DNA from: Macquaria australasica
Taxonomy: Eukaryota > Chordata > Actinopteri > Centrarchiformes > Percichthyidae
Assembly (NCBI GenBank): GCA_005408345.1
Contig: SEMN01000577.1
Location: 186,001 to 250,000 of the forward strand
Reading direction: 5' to 3'
DNA length: 64,000 nt
Program-made: the position numbers and the translations under genes
Notes under the pieces: generated by a model
What the model was told of the DNA's origin: nothing
Databases searched by the model: none
The model's input: only the letters and a program-made list of their open reading frames with translations
Shown here: one piece after another, positions 1 through 10,095 of the stretch
Layout: each line of letters opens with the position of its first letter
Position numbering within the stretch: the first letter of the stretch is position 1

Positions 1-289
1 AACGTTAGATATGAGGCTGTATGGTTTAATTATTTGGAAGGTAACAGATTGCTAGAAGATCAATATTAACACGACTCAAGTGGGACTCAGCTGCACTACG
101 TAAGCTACTTTGTTGGTATGTGGAATAAGGAAGAGTGGCTGAGGCCTCTCGTTTGGGCCGGCAATGGGTTGGGTTTTTTTTTGAGTTCATGTGTATTCAC
201 GTTCACTGTATTCTTATTTATTCTGTATTCTTCTGCATGTCTAACTGAGCTTATTAGCCTTATAAACGATCTACGCACCGTCTGTGGAG

Positions 290-545
290 CTTTATAAGAA
301 AAGGATCTCACTGCAGACGGAATTTGACAATCTCACATCCGATAGTGCAGTAGACATCCACTTAAAATCCAGGCAGAACTATTATGAACATGAGGAACAG
401 GCAAGTAAAGCCACCAACTGAGGCAATCTGCTGCCTCCAGTCTGATATTTGAGATCGAAACACTCGCATGTAATCTTACCACTGATCCAAAAATTAGTAA
501 TGACCTCTTCAGGAGGTTCTATGATGAACTATACTTTTCAGAAGC
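290..545 (+). mobile_element. L1-type LINE ORF2 linker fragment
   Basis: From 290 to about 420 one frame reads LQTEFDNLTSDSAVDIHLKS and then QNYYEHEEQASK before a stop. This matches the pattern I know from the stretch between endonuclease and reverse transcriptase of fish L1-like elements (LQTEFD, then R-x-x-YYEHG-x-KAS). Past the stop the likeness continues weakly in shifted frames to about 545. No endonuclease, RT core or 3' tail is visible, so this is an internal scrap of a dead copy. The clade is inferred from motif memory. Confidence 0.6.
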
Positions 546-1660
546 AAAAGAGAAGTCTGTAATTTATACACTAAGCTCTCTGCCTCTCTTGCCCGCACTC
601 TCTCCCCCTGTATATGCTCTTTTATAACTTATAACCACACCACGAAAACATCCAGATGCAAGAATGCATAATCATTTATTCACATGCACCTTTCATATAG
701 CAGCCATTACAGAGACGGCTTATATAATGTGTCTTATCCTGAGGCTGTGGAGACTGTTTTACATTGGAGGTGAATGTAATTTCAGGCCTGCTGGGTGGCC
801 CACTGAGAGAGGGATATTAGCCTCCTGACTGACCTCACACAGCTTCAGGGCAAAGCAAGAGGAGGCCAATCCTCCAGTGCCACTTGTTCTACAGCTTAAT
901 GGTTTAAGGTGGTGCAAGTAAATCAGTCCTATCTGGAGGACAGGATCTAGCATGACTTAACCCATTAAATCCAAATAATCTGTACTTACTGCTGTCTATT
1001 TTCCACAACATATGTTTTACATTGATTACCTACTCTCCACTGGTACCATTGGTTTCAGTTATATTTTACTATAACATGAAAAGAAAGTTGTAGAGACTCG
1101 AAACTTGATTACATCAGTTACGGTGTTGACAGACAGAATCGTTTCCAGAGACTTGTTGTTATGCATGACCAAACTTAAGTATGATACAGCCATGTTGCAT
1201 TGTTAAATGGCTTTTGATGTTCTCCTCTGGAGAGAGAGTTTGTCTGCCACCAGAAAGCACTCCTCACCCGCCAGTTTCACCTCATCCACGGGCTTGCCGT
1301 CCCCTTCGTCGGACCCCCCTGGGTGCAAACATTCCACTCAGCTTTGATGACTTCTTCTCTTTCACCACAGTCACCTGTTACTATCTTAGTGCCTCCCCCC
1401 ACGCAAGCTTTGATTCAGGTGGTCAGTCACTCAGCTCACCTGCACTCAGCCTTCCTGGTGCAGTTACATACTGTCTCTCAGGAGGCAAGACAGCAATTTT
1501 GATTCCTTCTGGACCAAGTGGGACCTTTTTTAATATGATGGTTTGCATCCTAACAGGAAAGGAACAGGTAAACTGATTTCTAATTTTATTAACTTCATTG
1601 CTTTTAGCCATAACTGATGGTTTCCCCAGCAAGACCCTGTCCAGCATCCTATACTTACAG
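546..1660. other. No recognisable gene
   Basis: AT-rich unique-looking sequence. A 131-codon open frame at 1181-1576 on the plus strand has no domain or motif I recognise, is rich in Ser, Pro and Leu, and is probably chance. Confidence 0.5.
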
Positions 1661-2400
1661 TCCACACAGAAACAATCTCATCACAGTTAAAACTTCTTCA
1701 TGCCCGCTGTTGAATCAGCTCTTTTCTGTTTCCTTAATATTAGAGCCATCGCTAATAAGTCTTTTATCTGCCAGGATTTTTTTATGACAAACAATATTTT
1801 CAGAGTCTTGGATTAATCCTGATGAATGTGCCCCTCTTATTGAGTTATCCCCCCAGAATATTTATTTTTTCACCTCCCCTATCCTGACTTCAAACCCCCC
1901 ACACTGATTCGCTCCCGTTCCCTAAATTCATTCTGTTCCTCGTTTCTGTCAAGCTTTTACTGCATTAAACACATTTTTTAGTACAAATGAACACCGGGGC
2001 CTCACCGTAGAGGAGCTTGTCAGTGTTTTTAATAGTTTTTGCATAAATATTTTAGATTCTGTAGCTGTAGTTAGATATATAAAGTCGAAATATTCTTCTC
2101 TGCCATGGTTGAATGAAGAAATAAGGATTTTAAAAGACATTGCAGGAAGGTGGAGCGGAAATGGAAGAAGGATAAACATTGTGTCTCCTTTGCTTCTCTC
2201 ACAGATCTGATGTCCATTTATGTATGTACAGTGATGTGCAATCAAAGAAGCAAGGAACTCCTGTTTTTCAGAATTGATTGAACTGGTTACCTGTCAGTTT
2301 TACAATTGATTTTAAGATTTTACTGCTTGTTTTCAAAGCCCTGAATGGCAATCTGTGGTCTGCTAACTCCCTATGTGCCTGATTGCTGCTTGAGGTGACC
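1661..2400 (+). mobile_element. Old L2-clade LINE relic (endonuclease, linker, C-terminus)
   Basis: Three pieces lie in the order expected for an L2-type ORF2. At about 1733-1880 is an endonuclease start (LNIRAIANKSF, then broken frames resembling the ESWLNPDE and LSPQNY blocks). At about 2010-2200 is the linker (PWLNEEIRILK, then a shifted CRKVERKWKKDK). At about 2270-2390 is a C-terminal piece (NWLPVSFTIDFKILLLVFKA, read with small errors). The RT core is missing. Stops and frameshifts are frequent, so the copy is older than the L2 copies at 2879 and 57961. The 5.2 kb DNA transposon begins about 30 bases further on. Confidence 0.65.
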
Positions 2401-2431
2401 AGGCCTTGGAAATGTCCATCTATACGTGGGA

Positions 2432-2640
2432 TACACTCTTAGATGTGTTAAAAACAACGCACATAATGTGTTAAAATTTTAACACTTGCTGAATCAGCTC
2501 AGGGACAACATGTGTGTCAGATTTGACACAACTAATGTGTCTGTTCCTTTAACACGTATTGTGTCAAATAGGTCAACACAAAGATGTGTTGTTTTGACAC
2601 CAAGATATGTTAAAAGATGTTTCGATGGATTAATTTGCAA
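2432..2640. repeat. Left terminus with subterminal TGTGTTA/TGTGTCA array
   Basis: After the 12-bp inverted repeat the sequence alternates TGTGTTA, TTAACAC, TGTGTCA and TTGACACA. It includes a perfect 18-bp palindrome, gtgttaaaattttaacac, at 2468-2485 and a tgtgtca/tgacaca pair at 2513-2530. The repeated heptamers in both orientations suggest protein binding sites at the transposon end; this is inference. Confidence 0.7.
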
Positions 2641-2878
2641 TTACAACTTCATGATTAAAATGTGATGTGTAAACAATTTCCATTTGTTAATGTAAATTTA
2701 TTTCGTTACATATACTCTCACATAAAAAAAATCATGTAATTAAATCACATTAGCAGATTGTCAGATTATTACAAATTAGCCAATATACACAAAATGTTCA
2801 GTACCTTCTAAATTAAAATGTACCAAATTAAATTTAAAGAAATTATCAATATGAAAGACTAAATTCATATTCAAACAG

Positions 2879-5577
2879 CAGTCGCCAATCAGTTGTGTGA
2901 CTTTCTACACAACAATAAGCTGTTTGAGGATTTTCAGTCAGGATTTAGAGTGCATCATAGCACAGAGACAGCACTGGTGAAAGTTACAAATGACCTTCTA
3001 ATTGCATCCGACAAAGGACTTGTCTCTGTACTTGTCTTACTAAATCTTAGTGCTGCATTCGATACCATTGACCATCACATTCTATTACAGAGACTAGAAC
3101 ATTTAATTGGCATTAAAGGCACCGCACTAAGCTGGTTTAAATCCTATTTATCAGATCGATATCAGTTTGTACATGTTAACGATGAATCCTTTATGCAGGC
3201 CAAAGTCAGTCATGGAGTTCCACAAGGTTCTGTGCTTGGACCAATTCTATTCACCTTATATATGCTTCTGTGGCAAGGAGCGGAGTTTTTCAAACTTTAA
3301 ATAATTAGAGCAAAGGAAATAGCTAAGGTAACAGAACTAAAGAGCCGACAACGCCACCTGGGGACTTGCACCCCGGGAAATAATGAAATTTTGGAAGGAG
3401 ACATAAGGGCACAGGCTCGTGACTGAGGAGGCAGAGAAAGTAGATCATATAAAGCAATACATTTATTATATACGGTTATTATATAAACGTTATCTAAAAT
3501 TGAGGCGAGCAATAAAAGGAAAAGGCTAAAACTCTAGACAGTTATTTATAAAAGCTAAAATCAGTTTCCTGTAACAAAAGAACAAAACAAAAACCCACAA
3601 CCCAATTGGTAGTACAACCAAGGATCCTAAACCAATACACAAACAAGGCAAGCAACAAACCGATACAAACTATGAAAACCAAACAAAACCCAAATCAAAC
3701 AAACCAAAAGAGAGCCAAACAAGCAAAAATAAGCCCAAAACAGGTAAAAACATGCCAAAAAGGGAAAGAAAATTAAGGAAAAACAAACAAACAGCATGGA
3801 ACAACGGCACAGAACAGCAGCGAACAGCAGCAGGTGAGCCACCTCAAATATGGCCAACCACCATCAGGGACCAGCAAGAGGCTGACTAGAGCCAGGTGGG
3901 AGCCTTTTATACTCTCTGCTAGGGGGCTGGGCTAGAGGAGGAGCCTTCCCTATGCTGCGACCAGGTGCACTTCACTACACTTCCTTTAGGCAATATTATT
4001 AGGAAGCACTCCATAAAGTTTCATTGTTGTGCAGATGATACCCAATTATATTTATTGATCAAGCCAGATGAAAACAATCAATTAGCTAAACTTCAAGCAT
4101 GCCTTAAGGACATAAAAACCTGGATGACCTGCAATTTTCTGATGTTAAACTCAGACAAAACCGAAGTTATTGTACTTTGCCCCCGAACACCTTCGAAACA
4201 CATTATCTAAAGATATAGTTTCTCTAGATGGCATTGCCCTGGCCTCCAGCGACACCGTAAGGAATCTTGGAGTTATCTTTGATCAGGATATGTCCTTTAA
4301 CTGCCTTTTTTCATTTACGTAACATTGCAAAAATCAGGCACATCCTGTCTCAAAAAGATGCAGAAAAACTAGTCCATGCATTTGTTACATCTAGGCTGGA
4401 TTATTGCAACTCTCTATTAACAGGCTGCCCCAATAAGTCTTTTGAGACTCTCCAGCTGATTCAGAATGCTGCGGCACGTTTACTTACAAGAACCAGAAAA
4501 AGAGATCATATTTCTCCAATATTAGCTTCTCTACACTGGCTCCCTGTAAAATCCAGAATAGAATTTAAAATCCTTCTCCTCACCTTAAATGGTCACCATC
4601 ATATCTTAAAAAGCTCATAGCACCCTATTACCCCACTAAAGCACTGCGCTCCCAGAATGCAGGGCTCCTTGTGGTTCCTAGAGTCTCTAAAAGTAGAATG
4701 GGAGCCAGAGCCTTCAGCTATCAAGCTCCTCTCCTGTGGAACCAGATCCCAGTTTGTGTACGGGAGGCAGACACCCTCCTCACATTTAAGAGTAGGCTTA
4801 AGACTTCCTCTTTGATAAAGCTTAAAAAGCTGACTCAGGTGACCCCTGAGCCCCCCCTTAGTTATGCTGATATAGGCCTAGACTGCTGGGAGACTTCCTA
4901 TGATGCACTGAGCTCCTCTCTTCTCTCTCCTTCTCTTCCTCTCCATCTGTACGCACTCATGTCCCATCAATGCTTGTTACTAATTCAACTTCTTCCCGTA
5001 GTTGTGTGCTTTCTCTCCTCTTTCTCTCTCTCTCTCTCCTTCTGTTGCTTTCTGCAGGTGTTTCTGCCTCCGGAGCTGTTGAGTCTGGATCTATGGTTGC
5101 AGCCACCTGCTGCCCCCGTGTTCCTGCTCTGCACCCACTGCTGCTATTACTGTTGTTGGTCTTATTATTAGTATTACTATTATAATATTGCTCTTAGTAT
5201 TATTTCTGTTGGTGTTATCATCAATACCATTACCACAACTATTGCTTTACATCCCTATGTGGAACTGTACTGTGCTGCTGTATGTTCTCTTTCCTCCTGC
5301 TCTCTCTCTCCCGCTCCCCCCCTCCCCCTTCAACCCAGCCGGTCGAGGCAGATGACCGCCCACCTAGAGCCTGGCTCTACTCGAGGTTTCTACCTGTTAA
5401 AAGGGAGTTTTTCCTTGCCACTGTCGCCTAGTGCTTGCTCATGGTGGGAATTGTTGGGTCTCTGTAAATATAAAGAGTCGGTGTACACCTGCTCTACTCG
5501 AAAAAGTGCCCTGAGATAACTTTGTTATGATATGGCGCTATATAAATAAAACTGAATTGAATTGAATTGAACTGAAT
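2879..5577 (+). mobile_element. L2/Maui-type LINE, 5'-truncated copy 1
   Basis: The copy starts inside the reverse transcriptase. The first frame (2893 on) carries FQSGFRVHHSTETAL, the AFDTIDHHIL block with the first catalytic Asp, and HGVPQGSVLGPILFTLYML. After an inserted LTR (3269-3979) it resumes with CADDTQLYL at about 4029, the equivalent of the YADD box, then the thumb and C-terminal region (RLDYCNSLLTG, NAAARLLTRTRK, HWLPVKSRIEFKILLLTL, PLLWNQIPVCVREAD). The 3' UTR ends with gcgctatataaataaaac and a (TTGAA)n tail, the usual L2/Maui end. Small deletions relative to copy 2 (57961-60240) remove about 26 bases near 4300 and more near 4595, so it is inactive. It sits inside the 5.2 kb DNA transposon. 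The possible duplication around it (tattcaaaca and tatgtcaagaca) is imperfect. Confidence 0.88.
3269..3979 (-). mobile_element. Solo LTR inserted in L2 copy 1
   Basis: The L2 frame is interrupted exactly here by 711 bases that begin with tgtggcaagg, end with cactaca, and are flanked by the 4-bp duplication cttc (3265-3268 and 3980-3983). Read on the minus strand it starts TGTAGTGAAG, has a TATA-like GTATAAAAGG near its start (complement around 3905-3915), has an AATAAA-type signal towards its end, and finishes GCCACA. These are solo LTR features (TG...CA ends, promoter and poly(A) signal, short target duplication). No internal retroelement sequence is present. A 4-bp duplication does not settle the superfamily. 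Confidence 0.75.
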
Positions 5578-5811
5578 ATGTCAAGACAATTTTTGTTTTA
5601 AGGACTCACATCAGTATCACAAAATAGCTGTATCTTTTTCCCAGTTATCCGGCTAACTTTCTAACTCTGCTTTGTAAATACTCCTTTGGATTGTTAAAAT
5701 GTCCACAACCCCCAAAACAGTGCAATTCAATTTACAATATATATCCAAAGGGCAAAACATATTTACAGTGTAGTGAACATAACATCCACAGCTCACTGGT
5801 GTTAAAGCTAT

Positions 5812-6947
5812 TCATAATATCCAAAGGCCGAAAATTAGAAGTTTCAATGCCTCTCTCTGGTAAATGGGTTGAACTGAGACAGTGTTCGTTGATGGTGTAG
5901 AATGAGCTCCATGGAAATGCTTTGAAAATGAATTTAAGTTGTGATAGGTCCTTGGGCAGCCATCTTGGCTGCATATAATTTTCATGTTTTGTCCATCTGA
6001 TAAGCAATGTATTTCACGAAGATGCCAAAGGAGGTTTCTCACCTCTGTGAACACAGACTCTCCACATTTTGGAAAGGTGAAGATTTTGCTTTATTTGCAT
6101 GCTTTAAGCTGTGAAATCAGCTCCAGTACATAATTTTAACATTCACTTATTAATCATGTAAGGACAGAATAAGGATACTTCTTAATTTGATGATCTATTT
6201 ATTTGTTTTACTTTCTAGTGACACACTCAAGGCTTCATAATCATTTCCTGACTTGGATGGGTTTTTGTTTACACAAAAATACCTTCAGTCTTCTCTTCAA
6301 TACCTTTCAACAGAGAGCACACTCTTGTTTGCAACGCAGGTGCACAAAAACTATGACAAATAGCTCCAGCGAACTGTGTTTCCAGCGCGGATACGCATTT
6401 GCTGGTTAACACACGGCTAACAAGCATACCGGTCTGTAACATTAAAAACACAACGGGCAAATGGCTCGCATTAGCCCAAATACTGTCAATATCATTCATG
6501 TATCGTTACTAAATAAAAGTAGGTGCGCCACTGGTTACAGGTTTCCCATACCCCACAGTTAGCTAGCTAATGCTGGTGTTAATGAATTGCTGTCGAACTG
6601 ACTTCAAACCTATAACCTATATACCTGCAATAACGTTACAAAACAACATTTTGAATAAATACGCAATTGAATAAGATTGCATAGAAGTGATATATTCATA
6701 ACAATGCCACCAAGAAAAAGTATCCTAAGTCAAATAAGTAAGAATAGGCTCGTTAACATTAACGTTACCTAGTTAGCTGTTAAAGTTAGTATTACCAAGT
6801 CCTAACTCAAAAATCCTCATAACTATAACTTTATTCAAACTCCAAATTTCACATGCTTCAATAACGTTGACATATTTTCATTAAGATAAACTAGTAATGG
6901 ATACTTACTGAAGGGTCTGACAGCATACCAGGTGTTGCAGCCTCCAT
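5812..6947 (-). pseudogene. Broken two-exon C2H2 zinc-finger frame of the DNA transposon
   Basis: On the minus strand an ATG at 6947 opens 13 codons (MEAATPGMLSDPS) that end at a consensus splice donor, GTAAGTA (from 6908). About 800 bases on, an acceptor ttcacag is followed from 6108 by a frame in the same phase. It has one TAA after five codons, then KCGESVFTEVRNLLWHLREI followed by HC, and ICSQDGCPRTYHNLNSFSKH followed by FHGAH. These fit C2H2 fingers (one Cys of the first finger unclear; C-x4-C ... H-x4-H for the second). The HLREIH plus second-finger arrangement recalls a multicopy teleost zinc-finger protein family. The frame closes at 5812 without any recognisable C-terminal region. 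The exon structure is inferred from splice consensus and phase. It could belong to the transposon or be a host exon it carried off. Confidence 0.55.
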
Positions 6948-7489
6948 CTTTGTCTCCTTTGTCTCTGTGCCACGAAGAGAGGGCGACACCTTCCCGCCGC
7001 TGATACGTCATGTTGCTGGGCAGGATTCATTTTCCATGGATATGTCATCATAAGTATTTTATTTGTTGTGTGTTTTAATTTATTTCATTTTCTACTTTTA
7101 CTTTTATTTTATTGCCTTAGTTTACTTGTCATGGTCTAAATGACAGTGTTTAGTGTGGTTATAGTACCAGTCAGGGCCCATAATTGGTAATGCCATACCC
7201 ACAATTGAGAAATATCAGATTAATTACATTAGGATAAATCTCTTTTCAAATTTAGTAAACAATACACATGTTGGCCCAAATTAAATTATGAAATATTTGA
7301 TTTGGTGAAGATTATGATGAGGGTAAAATTGTGAAAAAGACCAATAACTGGACATTTCATTCGGTTTATATAGTTAATATACAATAGTTAATATATAATT
7401 TAATAAAGTAAAAACAGGGCCAACACATAATTACTGAGCTACTTGTTTTAGGTCAGGCTGTTGTTGGATTCTGAAAATAACAGACAAAT

Positions 7490-7634
7490 TGTGTTAAACT
7501 GTCCAACAAATGAAGTGTGTTAAGCTTTTTACACATTTTATACACATCTTTTGTTGAAATCCACACAAAATGTGTTACACATGTAACAACACATTTTTTG
7601 TGTCATTTTTTAATACATCCCTTCTAAGAGTGTA
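7490..7634. repeat. Right terminus with subterminal TGTGTTA array
   Basis: Mirror image of the left end: copies of TGTGTTA, TGTAACA and ACACATTTT precede the 12-bp inverted repeat at 7623-7634. Read from outside in, both ends continue with an A-rich run about 20 bases in (ttaaaaa on the left, attaaaaaa on the right) after a small gap, so the end similarity extends beyond the perfect 12 bp. Confidence 0.65.
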
Positions 7635-7639
7635 AGTTG

Positions 7640-9055
7640 GAACGATGGAAACATGTTATACGTGTTTTGTTGAGTTTTTCAGCAAAATCTTGTATGTCTA
7701 ATGAAGCTCAGCGAAAGTTCAGTCAGGAAGACTATCTTTATGCCTCATTCATTCACATCCCCCTCTCTCTCTTCCTGCTTCCCTTAATCAGCTGATTATA
7801 TAAATCATATTGCTGCTGTCAAACACCCCATTCCCCTCCTGTTCACCACATTCAGTGTCCGGGTCGAGCTCATCAGAAGTTCACTCCACATCACATCCAG
7901 ATCTTCAGCCATCGTTCCACCACCACCACCAGTATCTAGACTCCATTGGGGGGTATCCTACACTACTTACGGCCTCACTACCCCCCTTAAAACATGACAA
8001 CGTCACAATGGGGTCTAATTGCCAAAGACACATCACATTTCTCATCTTTATTATGCATGTGTCAATAAATATTTGTTCACTCATACTGAAGTCTCTCCTG
8101 ATTGAAATCTTGTACAGGTTGCTTTAGGACATGCTGCTTTTAAAGCACTTAAAGTGGTGCTGCAGCCATGTCTGGTGGACATTCAGTGTACAACAAAATG
8201 TCTGTCAGTCTGTGTGTGTTTGCATGAGGATGTAAATAACTGTCTGGTAACAGCAGTAACTTTGTTGCTTCGGTTCACAACACCTTGAGGATGTGCTAAT
8301 CTTGATACACCCACGTTTGTTTGACAAAATCCATATGTCGATCAAATCCCTTCCTTGTGTCTTAGTCAGCAGTGTGAAATGTTGATGGCAGCTGAGCAGC
8401 TCGAGCCAACCACTCGAACGTTTGGCGTGAGCTTTTGGTTCCTAAAATGGTGAATCACAAATGAAGCGAACTCATGATGTGCAGTGAAAAAAGCTTTTTT
8501 TATTTGTAGGTGTGAATGTTAAGGACATGCAAACTAAAGGGACAACATTTCAGTATAATCCCCTTCCAGCTGAGAACAGAACAGTTAGAGAGAGGGTAGA
8601 TAATCTGTTCCACAAGCTGACCAACCCCACACACTCCCTCCCTCACTGAGACCCATGTCCTCTTTATTTTCATTTTGCAAAAGCCCAAATGTAGCAAAAA
8701 GGGAAAGAAAATGTCTTATCACCAGCTAGTCGCAGCGGTAGCAGTGTGGCTGCTCTCTCACCCCGCTTCATATTTTTTTATCAAGAGACGGTCTGCGGTT
8801 TCCACGGCGACACGGTTGTACAGCCAACTGCAACTTCAGCTGAGACTCCTCATGGTTAAGAGATTAGGCAGATCACTGTCTCTGTGTCTTTTCCTTTACA
8901 CAGGCCCATAACTGTTAGAACACATCTCTGCCATATGGCTGATACATTAAATGAAACCATCCAATCATTCACACACCCGACCATGCATACACGTAATAAA
9001 TAAACTGCATAGTCAACACTCAGGTTACCTCTGTCTGTGCAGCCTGTGCATTGCG
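7640..9055. other. No recognisable gene or element
   Basis: Unique-looking sequence with a short CCACCA-rich patch near 7918-7935. The open frames here are under 110 codons and have no motif I recognise. Confidence 0.5.
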
Positions 9056-9058
9056 CAT

Positions 9059-9090
9059 GTGTGTGTGTGTGTGAGTGAGAGAGAGAGAGA
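9059..9090 (+). repeat. (GT)n-(GA)n microsatellite
   Basis: A run of GT at 9059-9073 passes directly into GA at 9077-9090. Confidence 0.95.
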
Positions 9091-9237
9091 ATTAGGCTTG
9101 TGTGTGAGCTGTATCTGCATAATTATGTGTACTGGATTGTCTACCACAGAATAACACACTACTTGATCTCCTTTGTCCCAAACCATTTTCTAAGTAATGT
9201 GTATTTTCTAGGCAGGTATGTTTGTTTAAAGCGATAG

Positions 9238-9262
9238 TTTTTTTTTTTTTGGGGGGGGGGGG
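9238..9262 (+). repeat. T13-G12 homopolymer junction
   Basis: Thirteen T followed at once by twelve G. The run sits at the border of the dispersed repeat that starts near 9263. Confidence 0.95.
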
Positions 9263-9715
9263 CAGTACTCATCCAGAGTCCAACAAATCTCTGGATGAGA
9301 TTTGTCGGACTCTGCTAGTGGCATGGCTAAAAAGGTATGACAATGTCAGATATCTCAACTATTGGTGGAAATTGCTATAAAAGTTTGTACATAGAGGATG
9401 TACCTAAGTTACCAGAGGATGAATCCTACTGACTTTGGTGATCCCCTGATTTTTCAACTAGTGCCATCATCAGCTTCAACTTGTTCAAAGCTTTGGTTTC
9501 ACCAAATACTTGCAAAATAATAACATTCCCATCAGCTTGAGCTGAACTTGGTGTTTAATTAGCAAATGTTAGTTATTAGCAAACATGATAAACTAACATG
9601 GTGAAGATGGATAACATTACCTGCTATACGTCAGCATGCTAACATTGTCATTGTGAGGCTCGAAGTAAGGCCTCACAGAGCCTCTAGCATGGCTGTAGAC
9701 TCAAATTATTACACA
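9263..9715 (+). repeat. Dispersed teleost repeat, near-complete copy
   Basis: A ~450-bp non-coding unit with phrases that recur in this window: ctagtggcatggctaaaa, gatgaatcctactgacttt, ggtgatcccctg, gccatcatcag, gcaaatgttag, cagcatgctaacattgtcat and ctcacagagcctctagcatg. Other copies or parts are at 12410-12775, 17190-17480, 23110-23240, 37725-37990 and 51800-51990. Its left end contains two competing hairpins. I know the unit as a common fish repeat but cannot name its class. Confidence 0.7.
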
Positions 9716-9837
9716 TATTATTAAATATATACTTTTTGTGCATCTTTGCCCTGTCCTTGTTCTTTTGGAAAGGAAGTACTCTGTCTTCAATTCCTGAAGT
9801 AGAGTGTCTCATCCAGGCAAGTATCTCTGGTTAAAGG

Positions 9838-10075
9838 CAGTGGTGGAAGAAGTATTCAAATTCTTTACTTAAATAAAACTACTTATTAGCAAAATGATAC
9901 AAAGTATCACAGTAAAAGTACTCGTACAAAAATGTTCCCTTTTGACTGATATATGACATTATTAGATTGTTAATACTGATGCTTTAATGTGAAAGCAGCA
10001 TTTTACTGTTGTAGCTGCTGGGTGGAGCTAGTGTTAACTACTTTATAGTTAGACAATGGTTCCAGTGCTTCCCAA
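9838..10075 (+). mobile_element. hAT-like non-autonomous element, 5' half
   Basis: Starts with cagtggtggaagaagtattc and continues through ttctttacttaaataaaact, repeated agtaaaagtac phrases and gtagctgctgggtggagcta. This is the left half of a very common fish non-autonomous element whose ends read CAGTGGTGGAA, a hAT-style terminus by recalled knowledge. The right half of the same family is at 61455-62144, and a minus-strand end at 30205-30370. Confidence 0.6.
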
Positions 10076-10095
10076 CCTAGGGGTCGCTAAGAAGG

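Larger units (their letters stand above)
2432..7634 (-). mobile_element. DNA transposon with 12-bp TIR, ~5.2 kb, carrying nested elements
   Basis: The ends form a perfect 12-bp inverted repeat: tacactcttaga at 2432-2443 and tctaagagtgta at 7623-7634. Just inside both ends are many copies of TGTGTTA or TGTGTCA and their complements, a subterminal motif array of the kind transposases bind. The 8 bases flanking each side (acgtggga and agttggaa) agree at 5 of 8, so a target duplication is unproven. Without the inserted L2 (2879-5577, itself containing an LTR) the element is about 2.5 kb. It carries a broken two-exon C2H2 zinc-finger frame read on the minus strand. I cannot assign a superfamily from these ends, and no catalytic transposase core is visible. 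Confidence 0.7.

Noticed and set aside
1181..1576. 131-codon plus-strand open frame
   Set aside because: No domain, signal or exon border; low-complexity Ser/Pro/Leu content; the opposite strand is also open over part of it.
4671..5519. Leu/Ser-rich frames in the L2 3' UTR (copy also at 59.7 kb)
   Set aside because: They continue past the end of the LINE protein into CT-rich untranslated sequence shared by all L2 copies.
5732..6007. 91-codon minus-strand frame overlapping the zinc-finger exon
   Set aside because: The other frame carries the finger Cys and His spacing; this one is its shadow.
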